From the NCBI GenBank assembly GCA_009829735.1, contig CM020618.1:26822894-26886893 (forward strand): DNA of 64,000 nt, written 5' to 3'. Under the pieces are notes generated by a model. The model was not told where the DNA came from. It saw only the letters and a list, made by a program, of their open reading frames with translations, and made no database searches. Each line of letters begins with the position of its first letter. The first letter of the stretch is position 1. A program made the position numbers and the translations under genes. Shown here piece by piece: positions 63,628 to 64,000 of this stretch. Origin of the DNA: Pyropia yezoensis (taxonomy: Eukaryota; Rhodophyta; Bangiophyceae; Bangiales; Bangiaceae).

Positions 63628-64000
63628 TGTGGCAGTATTGACCCCCAGGTAGGGGGGCAACACGTGCCATGCAAGGGGCGGCAGGCCACTAGCCTGATCC
63701 GTTCCTCCCCCTGCATTTGGGTCCATATTCCCTAAGTTTGGGATAGTTAGCTTAGTAGTAAATCCAACTTGGATTTGAGGGTTTTCTGCATTTATCGTCT
63801 TGAATTTTCGTGTGGCCCGGTGGGCAGGTGCTGGGGTGGGAGATTCTGAGTGGCGAAATTCTGAGTGGACCCTGGGAGGATAAGGGGAGGGACAGCGGGG
63901 CTTGGCCCTGCGTCCCCGTCCCGACCAAGAAACTGTTGGACCACACACCATCCTCTTGTTTGTCCGTGGGGGGTTTGCCCCACAACAGGGACAGAGTGTG
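63628..64000 (+). mobile_element. LTR of a further family-A element (E), cut by the window end
   Basis: First 373 of 469 bp of the family-A LTR, starting TGTGGCAGTATTG. It differs from the LTRs of A at a few positions (GGCGAAATT, CTGGGAGGA, CCCCACAAC). It could be a solo LTR or the 5' end of a full element. The flank GAAGC should recur at its far end. Confidence 0.93.

Larger units (their letters stand above)
26706..64000 (+). mobile_element. LTR retrotransposon B (chromovirus), nested by C, D and E; runs off the right edge
   Basis: Its pieces read in order once the insertions are skipped: 5' LTR 26706-27068, gag 27293-28984 and 37974-38463, pol 38460-40012 and 58802-61429, hairpin spacer 61430-61879, antisense ORF 61880-63627, then a family-A LTR from 63628. 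It belongs to the same family as D (LTR length 363 in both, similar proteins) but is older: one-base deletions in gag (~27437) and pol (~39862, ~61122), a TAG at 59697 and an insertion in the antisense ORF. Its 3' LTR lies outside the window. Confidence 0.93.

Overview
The window is nuclear DNA of a GC-rich, gene-sparse eukaryote that probably has a plastid. A red alga of the Porphyra/Pyropia type fits best. This is inference from three things: strong GC bias with unspliced genes, a DnaJ-type zinc-finger protein with a transit-like N-terminus, and two tRNA-Pro genes each interrupted by a 15-nt intron in the T-loop (ectopic tRNA introns are known from red algae). No bacterial features are present.

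Layout. (1) 1-10884: a minus-strand DUF7869-like gene, probably a pseudogene of transposon origin, split by a 9.4-kb chromodomain Ty3/gypsy element ('A', 941-10313, TSD AGAAG). (2) 10885-26705: host DNA with a decayed Tc1/mariner transposase, two intron-bearing tRNA-Pro(CGG) genes (16618-16704 plus, 20816-20902 minus), a decayed gag carrying an old family-C LTR, the DnaJ-zinc-finger gene (21986-22801) and, convergent to it, a large Ala/Pro/Gly-rich putative membrane protein gene (23153-26064) with a frame break at a 14-G tract. (3) 26706-64000: an old chromovirus ('B') used repeatedly as a landing site: element C (28985-37973, TSD GGGAC) lies in its gag, element D (40013-58801, TSD GTTTA) in its reverse transcriptase, and a family-A LTR ('E', 63628 onward) in its antisense ORF.

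All complete elements share one plan: LTR, a common 17-nt primer-binding site, gag, pol (PR-RT-RNase H-IN-chromodomain), a structured spacer, a long ORF on the OPPOSITE strand, polypurine tract, LTR. Families A, B and D pass from gag to pol at an identical GGGAAAC heptamer just before the gag stop, a canonical -1 frameshift site. The antisense ORFs of A, C and D/B appear homologous to one another and match no family I recognise; this is the best candidate for an undescribed system.

Caution: D contains two copies of the same ~7.5 kb (40614-48083 and 48584-56055) around exactly 500 Ns, with small indels only near the gap. This is best read as two unmerged overlapping contig ends, so the real D is probably about 10.8 kb.
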